A stretch of DNA of 27,827 bases from positions 30,149-57,975 of the forward strand of contig DLMI01000091.1 in the NCBI GenBank assembly GCA_002478145.1. Direction: 5' to 3'. Position 1 is the first letter of the stretch. Every line of letters begins with the position of its first letter. This document shows positions 15,165 through 24,297 of this stretch, one piece after another. Made by a program: the position numbers and the translations under genes. The notes beneath the pieces are model-generated. The model searched no databases and was not told the DNA's origin. It saw nothing but the letters and a program-made list of their open reading frames with translations. Source of the stretch: Acidobacteria bacterium UBA7540. Lineage in GTDB: Bacteria; Acidobacteriota; Terriglobia; UBA7540.

Positions 15165-15377
15165 ATGAATGGAACGGAGATCATTTTCGAGGTCGAGGAA
15201 TCGCCCGAGGGCGGTTTCGAGGCGCGCGCCTTAGGGCACGCAATCTTCACGGAAGCCGAGACTCTGGATGAACTCCGGGGGATGGTCCGCGACGCCGTGC
15301 GTTGCCACTTCGACCCCGAGACGGCTCCGCGGCTCATTCGCCTTCACCTGGTGAAAGACGAGGTTATTCCCGCTTGA
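15165..15377 (+). CDS. hicB: HicB-family antitoxin
   Basis: This 70-residue protein has the HicB partial RNase H fold: IIFEVEESPEGGFEARALGH, then a helix IFTEAETLDELRGMVRDAVR and a C-terminal strand LIRLHLVKDEVIPA. HicB binds and neutralises the HicA mRNA interferase and usually autoregulates the operon. This short form lacks an obvious C-terminal DNA-binding domain. AGGGAG precedes the ATG at 15165 by about 7 nt. It comes before the toxin, the reverse of the classical hicA-hicB order but common for this short HicB class. Its stop overlaps the putative hicA start. Confidence 0.82.
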   Translation: MNGTEIIFEVEESPEGGFEARALGHAIFTEAETLDELRGMVRDAVRCHFDPETAPRLIRLHLVKDEVIPA

Positions 15378-15622
15378 AGCTCCCTCGCGACCTGGACGGG
15401 AAAAGGCTCGCTGCCCTGCTCCGACCGTACGGCTACGAGATCACCCGCCAAACCGGAAGCCACATTCGCTTGACCTCCACGCTCAAAGGAAGGGAGCACC
15501 ATATCACCATCCCCGCGCACAGGGTACTCAGCGTGGGCACGCTGCATGGCATCCTGCGCGAAACCGCAACGTATCTCGAGATGGAACTTGCAAGCTTCTT
15601 AAATGAGCTTTTCGGGGTCTAG
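15374..15622 (+). CDS. hicA: HicA-family toxin (mRNA interferase)
   Basis: This 82-residue protein has a dsRBD-like fold. Visible motifs are LKLPRDLDGKRLAALLRPYGY, then ITRQTGSHIRLTS, where the GSH histidine is catalytic in HicA, followed by HHITIPAH and LSVGTLHGILRE. HicA cleaves mRNA when free of HicB. No ATG is in place. A TTG at 15374 overlaps the hicB TGA (TTGA at 15374-15377) and begins exactly where homology begins, so translational coupling is likely. The alternative TTG at 15302 would add 24 residues read from hicB in another frame, with no family character. Confidence 0.82.
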   Translation: MKLPRDLDGKRLAALLRPYGYEITRQTGSHIRLTSTLKGREHHITIPAHRVLSVGTLHGILRETATYLEMELASFLNELFGV

Positions 15623-15825
15623 TCCCCCGCGCCTAGCGGCCAGCCCCTGCTTTCCAGCTCGTCACCAGTCACTGCGCAGAGTACGCCGGAGGTCGAATCC
15701 ATGAGATAATGCCGAGCGTTAAAACCCGAAAGTCGCGCCCTGTTGACGGCTAAGGGTCTTACATCGCGGTAATGCCTAACGGCGCCATGTGCGTGCCGTT
15801 CGCATGACTTTGATGGGAGGTCGAA

Positions 15826-18816
15826 ATGAAAAACTTGACACGTCGAGATCTGCTGAAGACGAGCCTGCTGGCGCCGGCCGTAGTAGCGGCGGCCCACGAA
15901 GCTGTGGCCAACGGGAAGGTGGCGTTAGGAGCGCCGGGCGAGGCTGCCGCAACTGGCGCGCCCCCCGCAGGCGCCACACCTGAGCGGCCGGGCCCTAGGG
16001 CCGGACGGGAACGTTTCCTCTTGGATTTTGGCTGGCGCTTCCATTTCGGGCATGCCAATGACCCCGCCAAGGACTTCGGATTCGGGGGCGGAAGGTTCGG
16101 GAACTTCCAGAAGACGGGGAATTTCCTTCCTGCTGGCGCCCTGGCGTTTGACGATAACGACTGGCGGTCTTTGGACCTGCCGCACGATTGGGCCATCGAG
16201 CTGCCCTTCGAAAACGATCCGGCGCTCTCAAGCAAAGGGTTCTACCCGTTGGGACGGACCTACCCGGCCACGAGTGTCGGATGGTATCGCCGTGTCTTCG
16301 AGCTTTCCAGCAGTGACGCAAGCAAGCGGATCACGATCGAGTTCGATGGCTCGTACCGGGAAACGATGGTGGTCTTTAACGGCTTCTACATCGGCCGGCA
16401 CAGCGGCGGATACGATCCGTTCAGCTTCGATGTGACCGACTTTGCGACTCCAGGCGGGAGGAACGTGCTGCTGGTTCGTGTGGATGCCACCTCGAGCGAT
16501 GGCTGGTTCTACGAGGGAGCGGGGATTTACCGGCACGTCTGGCTGGTGAAGACGCACCCGGTTCATGTAAAGCAATGGGGCACCTTCGTGCGCACCCAGG
16601 TGCGGCGCGGCGAAGCTACCGTCTTGATCCGCACGGAGGTGGATAACCACGGCAAAGGTGCGCAGAGCACGCGCGTCACCTCGGCGATTCTCGATCCCTC
16701 CGGCAAGGCGGTGGGGAAAGTGGCGACTGCCCCGGCCTCCATTCCGGAATGGGGAGATCAAACCTACAAGCAAGAGATTGTGGTGAACCAGCCCGCCCTG
16801 TGGTCCCTCGAGGAGCGGAACCTCTACAAGCTGGTGACGGAAGTTGAGGCGAGTGGCGAGGTCGTCGATCGCTACGAGACGCCGTTTGGCATTCGCACGG
16901 CGAGCTTCGACGCGGAGAAAGGCTTCCTCCTGAACGGCAAGTCCGTCAAGCTGAAGGGAACCTGCAACCACCAGGATCATGCGGGGTTGGGCGCGGCGCT
17001 GCCGGACGCGGTGCAGTATTACCGCATCCGGAAGCTTCAGGAGATGGGCTGCAACGCCTACCGCACGTCGCACAACCCTCCCACTCCGGAGCTGCTCGGC
17101 GCCTGCGACGAGCTGGGGATGCTCGTGTTCGATGAGACGCGCATGATGTCGTCGAATCCAGAAGGCCTGAGCCAGTTCGAGAATCTGGTGCGGCGCGACC
17201 GCAATCATCCCAGCGTCTTCATGTGGTCGATGGGAAATGAAGAAGGCCAGGCGAACACCGAAAAGGGGTTGCATATTCTGACCGCGATGAAAGAAATTGC
17301 GACCCAGTACGACGGCTCGCGGCCCGTGTCGATTGCACCCATCCGGGCGATTGGGGTCGGCGGCCTGGTCACGTGCGACGTCATGGGCTACAACTACATG
17401 GACCCTGGCGCCGAGGCCTACCACAAAACCCATCCTGAGATCCCTGTTGTGGGCACGGAGACCGTCAGCGCCGTCTGCACGCGCGGCATCTACGCCACGG
17501 ACCGGGAGAAAGGCTACGTGGGATCGTACGATCCGTACACCACCACCGGCCGCGCTTCGGCGGAAGGCTGGTGGAGGTTCTGCAATGCGCGGCCGTGGCT
17601 CACGGGAGGCTTCGTGTGGACAGGGTTCGACTATCGCGGTGAACCCTCGCCGTACCAGTGGCCCAACATCAGCTCGCAGTACGGGATTATCGATACCTGT
17701 GGCTTCCCGAAAGATACTTTCTACTACTACCAATCCTGGTGGACTTCCCAGCCGGTGCTGCATGTCTTCCCGCATTGGAATTGGCCGGGCATGGAAGGAC
17801 AGGAGATCGCGGTCTGGGTCTACTCGAACCTGGACAAGGTGGAGCTGTTCCTCAACGGACAGAGCCTCGGCACGAAGGAAATGAATAAGGATTCCCACCT
17901 CGCGTGGATCGTCAAGTATGCTCCCGGCGCCATAGAGGCGCGGGGCTACAAGGACGGCAAGCAGGTGATGACGGCAAAGCGCGAAACCACGGGCCCGGCA
18001 GCAAAGCTGGTGATGAATGCGGACCGCAAAAAGGTCTCCGCTGATGGCGAAGACGTGGCGATGTTCGCCGTCGAAGTTCACGATGCACAAGGCCGCGTGG
18101 TGCCGATAGCCGACAACGAAGTGACGTTCCGGGTCTCCGGCGAGGGAAAACTGATCGGGGTTGGCAACGGCGACCCCACCAGCCACGAATCTGACAAGGG
18201 CACATCGCGAAAAGCCTTTTCCGGTTTTTGCACGGCCATTGTCCTGTCTACGAAGACTGCCGCGAACATCACCGTGGAGGCGACATCCCCCGGACTCGCG
18301 CCGGCCAGCGTTACGATTGCGGCGAAAGCCGCAACGCTGCGTCCCCAAGTGGCGGTTTGGGAACGCGAGGTGCCGGTGGGTTCGGGCATCACCGGCCTGT
18401 GGAGGCCGATCGCGAGGACCGGCGACGCCAGCGGCCTGCTCGCGTTGCCCCCCGGCGGTGGCGACACGGTGTTCTCTCTCCGGCAGGATGGGAACAGCCT
18501 CACGGGAAGCATGGAGGGCGCCGGCGGCGGCTTCTTTGGCGGCAACGATGCGCCCCTCCCGATCGAGGAAGGCAAAGTAGATGGCAACAGTGTCTCCTTC
18601 AAAGCTGGAAACAGCACCTATGCGGGAACGCTGAAGGGAGACCAGATCGAGCTTCAACGGGAGGTAGATATCGGCTTCCGGCTGACGAGCGCCCCTGAGG
18701 CGCCGGCGGGGACGCGCCCGGCGATTGGGCCCCCGCCGGACGGTTCGGACCCCTCGAGGGGAGTCGGATATGGACGTCCCCCGGGTCCGCTTGTTCTGCA
18801 TCGGGTTCAGCGGTAA
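15826..18816 (+). CDS. GH2 beta-galactosidase-like glycosidase, Tat-exported
   Basis: This 996-residue enzyme has a Tat signal (TRRDLLK, Arg6-Arg7, then a hydrophobic stretch to about 28), so it is exported folded. The GH2 jelly-roll lies at about 50-235 and an Ig-like domain at 240-345. The TIM barrel (about 346-640) includes GTCNHQDHAG, YRTSHNPPTPELL and WSMGNEEGQ with acid/base Glu472; Glu545 in VVGTETVSA fits the nucleophile. A DUF4982-like domain follows (about 655-720). A Big/invasin-like Ig domain (about 725-840) precedes a C-terminal beta domain (about 853-975). The likely substrate is a beta-galactoside, with glucuronide or other glycosides possible. GGGAGG lies before the ATG. It pairs functionally with the upstream GH36. 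Confidence 0.92.
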   Translation: MKNLTRRDLLKTSLLAPAVVAAAHEAVANGKVALGAPGEAAATGAPPAGATPERPGPRAGRERFLLDFGWRFHFGHANDPAKDFGFGGGRFGNFQKTGNFLPAGALAFDDNDWRSLDLPHDWAIELPFENDPALSSKGFYPLGRTYPATSVGWYRRVFELSSSDASKRITIEFDGSYRETMVVFNGFYIGRHSGGYDPFSFDVTDFATPGGRNVLLVRVDATSSDGWFYEGAGIYRHVWLVKTHPVHVKQWGTFVRTQVRRGEATVLIRTEVDNHGKGAQSTRVTSAILDPSGKAVGKVATAPASIPEWGDQTYKQEIVVNQPALWSLEERNLYKLVTEVEASGEVVDRYETPFGIRTASFDAEKGFLLNGKSVKLKGTCNHQDHAGLGAALPDAVQYYRIRKLQEMGCNAYRTSHNPPTPELLGACDELGMLVFDETRMMSSNPEGLSQFENLVRRDRNHPSVFMWSMGNEEGQANTEKGLHILTAMKEIATQYDGSRPVSIAPIRAIGVGGLVTCDVMGYNYMDPGAEAYHKTHPEIPVVGTETVSAVCTRGIYATDREKGYVGSYDPYTTTGRASAEGWWRFCNARPWLTGGFVWTGFDYRGEPSPYQWPNISSQYGIIDTCGFPKDTFYYYQSWWTSQPVLHVFPHWNWPGMEGQEIAVWVYSNLDKVELFLNGQSLGTKEMNKDSHLAWIVKYAPGAIEARGYKDGKQVMTAKRETTGPAAKLVMNADRKKVSADGEDVAMFAVEVHDAQGRVVPIADNEVTFRVSGEGKLIGVGNGDPTSHESDKGTSRKAFSGFCTAIVLSTKTAANITVEATSPGLAPASVTIAAKAATLRPQVAVWEREVPVGSGITGLWRPIARTGDASGLLALPPGGGDTVFSLRQDGNSLTGSMEGAGGGFFGGNDAPLPIEEGKVDGNSVSFKAGNSTYAGTLKGDQIELQREVDIGFRLTSAPEAPAGTRPAIGPPPDGSDPSRGVGYGRPPGPLVLHRVQR

Positions 18817-18942
18817 AGATCGCTTTGCACTGACAGAGCCGGTTCCGTTGACATTCGTGGATCTCAGGCCGGCAGAACGTAACAAAGTTGAATTAACCGA
18901 GACCGCTGAAAGCGCAAAAGTAGCCAATTCTTTCACGGGCTT

Positions 18943-20601
18943 TTAGGGAGGCGGGATCGACTGCGTGTCTGGCATTTCAACCGCGCCCACGGACCCATCG
19001 GGCTCGAGCTCGAGAGTGGGGGCGTAAAGGCCGAGGAACTTGCGCCTCCACCATAGGCCCTCTGCACGCTTGACCTTCAGATCGGTGAACCAGTACCGCC
19101 ACAACACGGCGCGCACCTCACGCGGGGGCCTGTCAGGGAAAGGATTCCCGGCAAAAAGCGAAGGGACACTAGGACTCCCGCGGAGGAGCTGAATCTCTAG
19201 GCGCACGACGAAGGGGCTTTCTCTCCAGCCGCCCAGCGATGCAAACCACAGGTTCCAATCCAAGCGAGGTTGATAAGGGGCATAGACGCGCGGCGCCTCG
19301 CGTGGATTCTGCGGCTTGTAGCGAAAGGGATAGGCGACCCAGACTTGTCCATCACTCGAGCCCTGAAATTCGATTTCATACCGCGCTCGCGTCATGACCG
19401 CGAAGAGCCCATATTCATTGGAGATACGAAACGGCTCAAGCAACGCAATGGGTGAGGTAGGAAGAGGCAACACCGGGAAGATCATCAACAGCAACAGAAC
19501 GGTGGTGTTGTAGAAGACCCACAAGAGAACCAAAGCGGAAGAAAAGACCGATGCTCGCCGGACCAGGCCAAGAAAGCGGGATAACTTTGCGGGGACTTCA
19601 ACAGCAAGCTCCTGGCCGGCAGTTGTCGGCCGTGGTGCGGCGACGAGAGGCAGGTGCGCCGCCGGGGACTTTCCGCCTCCAAGGAATAATCCTTTCAAAC
19701 CTCGAAGCAACGAGACCAATAACTCGTCGTCCAACAGCACCACGCCCAGGGAAAAGACAAGGTAGTTTAGGAAAGCCAGATTGGCGGTGAGGATGATGCC
19801 GATTTGGAAGGGCGTGACGACAAGGAAGCACAGAAGGCGGAGGCGCCGTGGCAGGAAGAGCATCCAAACCAAGCCAAGCTCGATGATGAGCGTGGCCAGC
19901 GTTACGGAAGCCTGGAATCCGTGCGGGAGTTGCTGCGCGTACCAGCCAATCCAATCGGGCAGGGGGCCGTTCTCGTAGTAATGGTCGAGGGCGGTCAGGC
20001 TCCTCCACTGGGGGTCGTGGCTCGCCACTTTGACGATCCCGGATTCGAAGTAAATGCGGAACCACTCCCAGCGCAGTAGGAGAAGGCTGGCGCGAGAAGG
20101 TGGGTGGTCTTCACCCAAGCCAGGCCGCCAGCCCCGAGGGGCAAAGAACAGGCTGATGAATGCAGCCTCAAGAAGCATCCCGTCGGTTTGGTAGGAGGAG
20201 AACTCCCGGGCGGCGGCCACAAAGGAGAGAAACATCACCAAGCAGACTGCAATCATCCCGCGAGGCCAAAAGTTCAGCACCAGCATGAGGGAGGCGATCA
20301 ACCCGACCCAAGAGATCACCATGAGCGCGTGGTTCCCACTGCTCAACCACAAGAGACTTGGAACATACCAATAGGCCCTCGCCCCGGCCTGCTCGTGCAA
20401 AGCGCTCAGATAACGGCCAGCGGGAAGAATCCCATCAGGCCCGATCAGTCCGCGGATTTGAAAAAGCAGGGAATAGAACGCCGAGAAGAAAATTAGCCCC
20501 AACGCCCGAAGCCAAAGCCAGCGCGCCCTGAGGTGCCCGCGCGTCGAAGGCGCTTCCGACCCAAAGACGTAATCAAACAGCGAATTGAAGCGCAGCATCA
20601 T
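18943..20601 (-). CDS. Lipase maturation factor-like membrane protein
   Basis: This protein of about 552 residues has several transmembrane helices (for example LWLRALGLIFFSAFYSLLF, ALMVISWVGLIASLMLVL, LALVLLWVFYNT-like segments). It also has the conserved soluble loop FFAPRGWRPG...LLLLRWEWFRIYFESGIVK and HYYENGPLPDW typical of the LMF1 family. In animals LMF1 acts in the ER on lipases; bacterial members have no firm function. The C-terminal half is soluble (YPFRYKPQNPREAP, HPYQPRLDW-like APYQPRLDWNLWFASLGGW). I use the ATG at 20601 (or 20598); the upstream frame begins only with TTG at 20619. No good ribosome site is seen. It is divergent from the Gfo/Idh/MocA gene with about 76 bp between starts. 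Confidence 0.85.
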   Translation of the reverse strand: MMLRFNSLFDYVFGSEAPSTRGHLRARWLWLRALGLIFFSAFYSLLFQIRGLIGPDGILPAGRYLSALHEQAGARAYWYVPSLLWLSSGNHALMVISWVGLIASLMLVLNFWPRGMIAVCLVMFLSFVAAAREFSSYQTDGMLLEAAFISLFFAPRGWRPGLGEDHPPSRASLLLLRWEWFRIYFESGIVKVASHDPQWRSLTALDHYYENGPLPDWIGWYAQQLPHGFQASVTLATLIIELGLVWMLFLPRRLRLLCFLVVTPFQIGIILTANLAFLNYLVFSLGVVLLDDELLVSLLRGLKGLFLGGGKSPAAHLPLVAAPRPTTAGQELAVEVPAKLSRFLGLVRRASVFSSALVLLWVFYNTTVLLLLMIFPVLPLPTSPIALLEPFRISNEYGLFAVMTRARYEIEFQGSSDGQVWVAYPFRYKPQNPREAPRVYAPYQPRLDWNLWFASLGGWRESPFVVRLEIQLLRGSPSVPSLFAGNPFPDRPPREVRAVLWRYWFTDLKVKRAEGLWWRRKFLGLYAPTLELEPDGSVGAVEMPDTQSIPPP

Positions 20602-20677
20602 GCAGTGGCTAATCCACAATGTTACAATAGGCGACGCTTTGAACTACATCTTCATTTGCGAAAAAGAGGAATGATCT

Positions 20678-22006
20678 ATGACCGAGCAAATCAACCGGCG
20701 TGATTTCTTCAAACGGGCGGCGGTGAGCACTGCAGGCGTCAGCCTGGCGATGTCCGGCGCCAGCACCGGTAGTGTCATGGGCGCCAATGACAGAATCCGG
20801 CTGGGCCTGATCGGCTGCGGACACCAGGGCGTCGACAACATGAAGCATTTCATGAAGCAGGGTGTGGAAGTCGCCGCGGTGTGCGACGTTTACGAACCCA
20901 ATTTGCAGAAAGGGCTGGAGGCAGCGGGCGGAAAGGCGAAAGCGGTGAAGGACTTTCGGCAAGTACTCGACGAAAAGGAGATTGACGCGGTCATCGTGGC
21001 GACCCCTGACCATTGGCATCCCCTCCCCACTGTAATGGCTTGCCAGGCGGGGAAGGACGTGTATGTTGAGAAACCCATATGCGTTGCTGTCGAAGAAGGC
21101 AAAAAGATGGTGGAGGCCGCGCGGAAGTACAAGCGCGTGGTGCAGGTAGGGCTTTGGCAGCGCTCCAACCTGCACTTCCAGAAAGCTGCGCAACTGGTCC
21201 AGGACGGGCTGATCGGAAAAGTCAGTTTCGTAAGGACCGAGAACTATTCCAACATCTACCCGGACGGCATCGGCAATCCACCGGACTCCGACCCGCCACC
21301 GGGACTCGATTGGGACATGTGGCTGGGGCCAGCGCCAAAAGTGGCGTTTAACTGGAACCGCTTCGGCGTGGGCGACCGCTGGTCAACTTTCCGCTACTTC
21401 TACGATTATGCCAACGGGTGGCCCGGTGATTGGGGCGTACATCGGCTCGACATTGTGCAGTGGGCATTACGAGTCGATGGCCCGCATACCATTACGGCTT
21501 CCGGCAGGAAGTTCTACCTCAAGGACAACAGCGACACGCCCGATACACTCCAGATAACGCTCGAATACCCCGACTTTGTCGCCACCTACGAAAACCGGCT
21601 GTGCAATGAGAGCGCGATGGACAACCACGGTTACGGAATCGAGATCCATGGCACGGACGGAACAATGTTTGTGGACCGCGAGGGCTTTCAAGTCTTCCCG
21701 GAAGGTACGGAGGTCGAAGGAAAGCGAGTAGCAAAGACCGCCGAAATGAAAATGGAAAGAGTGGACGACGGGCTGGCAAACCATGTTGCCAACATGCTGG
21801 AGTGCATGAGGACCCGCAAGCTGCCGCAAAGCGATATTGAGTTTGGCCACCGCTCGACCAGCACCTGCCTATTGGCTAACATTGCCCTGCGGAGCAAGGA
21901 GCGGCTGGAATGGGACGTGGCCAGCCAAAGACTGACCAAGGGCAGCCCGGCGGCGCAAAAGCTTTTGAGCCGTGAATATCGCGCCCCCTGGAAGCTGGAG
22001 GTTTAA
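20678..22006 (+). CDS. Gfo/Idh/MocA family oxidoreductase, Tat-exported
   Basis: This 442-residue NAD(P)-dependent sugar oxidoreductase has a Tat signal (NRRDFFKRAAV then an AVSTAGVSLAM stretch). The Rossmann domain has IRLGLIGCGHQG (about 40-51), AAVCDVYEP and VEKPICV, the EKP motif of this family. The C-terminal substrate domain includes WLGPAP, FRYFYDYANGWPGDWGVHRLDIVQWAL and HGTDGTMFVDREGFQVFP. Such exported members are abundant in acidobacteria, planctomycetes and verrucomicrobia, and cleave or oxidise sugars or glycosides by transient oxidation. AGAGGA precedes the ATG at 20678. The substrate is unknown. The gene is monocistronic by layout, with a convergent gene downstream. Confidence 0.92.
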   Translation: MTEQINRRDFFKRAAVSTAGVSLAMSGASTGSVMGANDRIRLGLIGCGHQGVDNMKHFMKQGVEVAAVCDVYEPNLQKGLEAAGGKAKAVKDFRQVLDEKEIDAVIVATPDHWHPLPTVMACQAGKDVYVEKPICVAVEEGKKMVEAARKYKRVVQVGLWQRSNLHFQKAAQLVQDGLIGKVSFVRTENYSNIYPDGIGNPPDSDPPPGLDWDMWLGPAPKVAFNWNRFGVGDRWSTFRYFYDYANGWPGDWGVHRLDIVQWALRVDGPHTITASGRKFYLKDNSDTPDTLQITLEYPDFVATYENRLCNESAMDNHGYGIEIHGTDGTMFVDREGFQVFPEGTEVEGKRVAKTAEMKMERVDDGLANHVANMLECMRTRKLPQSDIEFGHRSTSTCLLANIALRSKERLEWDVASQRLTKGSPAAQKLLSREYRAPWKLEV

Positions 22007-22008
22007 AA

Positions 22009-22139
22009 ACAGTTAACAGTCGACAGTCGAGAGTCGATAGTCAGAGTTTGGAGTGCGGCAGCTCGCTGCCGCACTCCAGGGCGTCTTCGGCGCTTCCGAG
22101 CTTTGACTCTCGACTTTTCGACTTTCGACTCTCGACTCG
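22009..22139. repeat. Inverted heptad arrays around a perfect hairpin
   Basis: Five phased heptads (ACAGTTA, ACAGTCG, ACAGTCG, AGAGTCG, ATAGTCA; 22009-22043) begin 2 bp after the oxidoreductase stop. A 13-bp perfect stem, TGGAGTGCGGCAG (22049-22061) with CTGCCGCACTCCA (22066-22078), follows. Roughly complementary GACTCTCGACTTT heptads run at 22104-22139. It lies between convergent genes and could stop transcription from both sides, but no T-run follows the stem. Confidence 0.8.
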
Positions 22140-22142
22140 CCC

Positions 22143-23354
22143 TTACGGAAGGGAGGTGACGTAGATTGCCGACCCACTTTCGAACGCGTCGGGAGCGATG
22201 AAGGCTTCAGCTTGCTGGGAGTCACCACCCAAAGAAAGAATCGGCTTTCCCGGCGCCGATTGGACAATGGGTGAGAACTCGTCGGTTGAGGTCAGGCGCG
22301 TGACTTGACCGGCGCAAAAGCAATAGAGCCCCAGATCAGTGGGTGAACCAAGGGGTGTTGCGGCAAAGATGATGTTTCCCTGAGCGGAGGTGGTTTGACC
22401 CTCGATCTGGCCCAGGGGTTTGACTTCCGGGGCGCCAGCGACATGCTTGGCCATCACCGGCTGGGAAGGGTCGCCCGCCAAGAGCGCCGTTTGCACGTTC
22501 TCGCCCTCCATAACGACCAGGACCATTTGGACCGGCGCCTGGCCGGCACTCGGACCAAGAATCTGAACGGTGTCTGCCGGATTGGGTGGAGGCTTGAGCT
22601 CCTGAAAGCTGCGAATGGCCACGGCGCGGAAGAACTGCTCGAGGGCGACATCGGGGAGAGTGCCGCGCCGAGCCAGGGCCGCCTCATCGTGGCTGAAGAA
22701 AATCGGCTCGAACAAGTCTTTAGGTGTTAGGGAGACACCTGCCGGAAACTCCAAGCTTCGAAGCTCGCGCGGCGTCCATAGGAACAAGCCCGTACCAGGA
22801 TTTTTGCCGCCCCAGCGCGCGCCAAACAAGATGTTTCCTTGCGAGTTGATTAAAGGCGCTGAGAATTCGAGGAAGGCGGCGTCCGGAATTCCCGGAAGGC
22901 TGTCGGCGCTTGTCACCAGCGCCCTGGCGCCTGTTCCGTCCACGCGGATGATGGCGCTGCTGGGATTTCCCTCCGTGTCCTTCAAGCCGGCCGCAAAGCA
23001 AATCGCCCCCGCGTCATTGAGGCTGGGCGCGCTGAACGAATCGTAGGAGGTCTTGAGGATCGGCGCCCGCAGACCCTGGAAGGCCACCACGGAAAAACTC
23101 ACGCCGCTGGACCTGACGACAGCCCGCAGCTCATTCCGTGCACCCCGCAGGGATGAAAGGAAGACGATCTCCCGGTTGTCATTCATGGCCAGGTTGGAAA
23201 ATGGCCCGAAGGAAAATCCCGCGTGCCCCGGCACACCCGACCCGGCAGCGAGGAGCAGGCGCGTGTTCGATTGGGCAGACAACCACGGAGATACGGTGAG
23301 CAGAAGACTCAGGACGGCAACAGAGAAGACCAGACTCCGTTCCACTCGGCTCAT
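22143..23354 (-). CDS. Exported protein with NxxGxxAF-like repeats
   Basis: This 403-residue protein has an N-terminal signal peptide (MSRVERSLVFSVAVLSLLLTV...SAQ, cut near 28). Its body has recurring strands of the pattern N-x-x-G-x-(I/A)-x-F: MNDNREIVFLS, LNDAGAICFAA, INSQGNILFGA, SAQGNIIFAA. This is like the choice-of-anchor tandem NxxGxxAF repeat proteins, which probably fold as beta-propellers. The function is unknown. I chose the ATG at 23354 because it directly precedes the signal peptide; the upstream frame to 23456 is not protein-like. No strong ribosome site is visible. Confidence 0.75.
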   Translation of the reverse strand: MSRVERSLVFSVAVLSLLLTVSPWLSAQSNTRLLLAAGSGVPGHAGFSFGPFSNLAMNDNREIVFLSSLRGARNELRAVVRSSGVSFSVVAFQGLRAPILKTSYDSFSAPSLNDAGAICFAAGLKDTEGNPSSAIIRVDGTGARALVTSADSLPGIPDAAFLEFSAPLINSQGNILFGARWGGKNPGTGLFLWTPRELRSLEFPAGVSLTPKDLFEPIFFSHDEAALARRGTLPDVALEQFFRAVAIRSFQELKPPPNPADTVQILGPSAGQAPVQMVLVVMEGENVQTALLAGDPSQPVMAKHVAGAPEVKPLGQIEGQTTSAQGNIIFAATPLGSPTDLGLYCFCAGQVTRLTSTDEFSPIVQSAPGKPILSLGGDSQQAEAFIAPDAFESGSAIYVTSLP

Positions 23355-23487
23355 GAGGTCGCACCCGCGCGGCAAGCTGCCTGGTCCTTCCCCCCAGCGC
23401 CACAGTCCCGCAAAACGCCGATTTGCCTGCCGCGGCCGCTGGGGTTCGAAGCCCATTTAGAAAGCACCAAGTCCCCGGATGAAGGAC

Positions 23488-24147
23488 TCATCGCTCAAAT
23501 ACCAGGAAGTATTGGTAAGGCAGGAAATCGAACTCCCTGGCAAGGTGAAAACCTGCGGCTCCAAATTCCTCGAGCACGTCCTGTCTGGCAATTTTCATCT
23601 CGAAGGTAGGCCCAACCGGCAGCCGACGTTTTTGAAAGTCGATGTTCACGATCCTGCCTCCGGGGCGCAGTGCATTCGCAAGCAAGGGGTAATACTTGGC
23701 CCGGTCAGTGATATGGTGGAGGGTCGCACAAATAAAGATCAGGTCCACGGACGCGGGCGCCAACTCCGGATCGTGAGCGTGAGCGAGAATAGTTTGGATA
23801 TTGTGAAGGTTCTCTTGCCTGGCGCGCTGCTCAATGTACGCCAGCATTTCCTGGTCGATGTCGACGGCGTAGACTTTCCCGGCTGGTCCTACCTTGCGGG
23901 CAAACGGCACGGTGAAATATCCGGAACCTGCGCCGATATCCGCGATGTTTTCTCCGGATTTGAGATTCAGCACTCGAACGACTTCCTCAGGCTTCTGCCA
24001 TGCCGCGCGGCTGGGCTCCTCGAGATGCTGGATATATAAGTTCGTGGTTGCCGGCGGATTGTGTTTCTGGCACCCGAGTGGCGCTGTCCAAACAAGCCAC
24101 CCCGCCAGCATCGACATCAGCAGAACCAAGGACCTTGTCTTCCCCAT
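23488..24147 (-). CDS. Lipoprotein class I SAM-dependent methyltransferase
   Basis: This 219-residue protein starts with a lipoprotein signal (VLLMSMLAGWLVWTAPLGC, lipobox near APLGC), then has a class I methyltransferase core. Motif I is IADIGAGSGYFTVPFA, VYAVDIDQEM is the acidic loop, DLIFICATLHHI is motif IV, and LRPGGRIVNIDF is post-IV. SAM-dependent enzymes outside the cytoplasm are unexpected because SAM is cytosolic, so either the anchor faces inward or the substrate chemistry differs. The ATG at 24147 has GGGAGA 5 nt upstream and gives the compact signal; the longer frame to 24174 has no ribosome site. It is separated from the STAS gene by 150 bp. Confidence 0.83.
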   Translation of the reverse strand: MGKTRSLVLLMSMLAGWLVWTAPLGCQKHNPPATTNLYIQHLEEPSRAAWQKPEEVVRVLNLKSGENIADIGAGSGYFTVPFARKVGPAGKVYAVDIDQEMLAYIEQRARQENLHNIQTILAHAHDPELAPASVDLIFICATLHHITDRAKYYPLLANALRPGGRIVNIDFQKRRLPVGPTFEMKIARQDVLEEFGAAGFHLAREFDFLPYQYFLVFER

Positions 24148-24297
24148 AAACTCTCCCGGCATGAATACCATCACAGCACAAGGGCCGGCTCGCCCATGTC
24201 CAGACAGGTCGGCCCGGAGACGCGCTTTCCCTGCGCCAGGACGGAATAAACTACCACCTCTGGAGAATGGAATGGGAACCCCTCGCGCGCGGCGATC

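Noticed and set aside
15680..15705. GGTCGAATCC resembling a tRNA T-arm
   Set aside because: No matching acceptor stem, anticodon arm or D-arm could be placed around it.
16228..18936. 902-residue open frame on the minus strand opposite the GH2 gene
   Set aside because: It mirrors a gene with clear catalytic motifs. The translation is arginine/histidine-rich with no domain, a common effect of GC-rich codon use.
22049..22078. Intrinsic terminator
   Set aside because: The stem is strong but no T-run follows on either strand, so it is listed as a repeat rather than a terminator.
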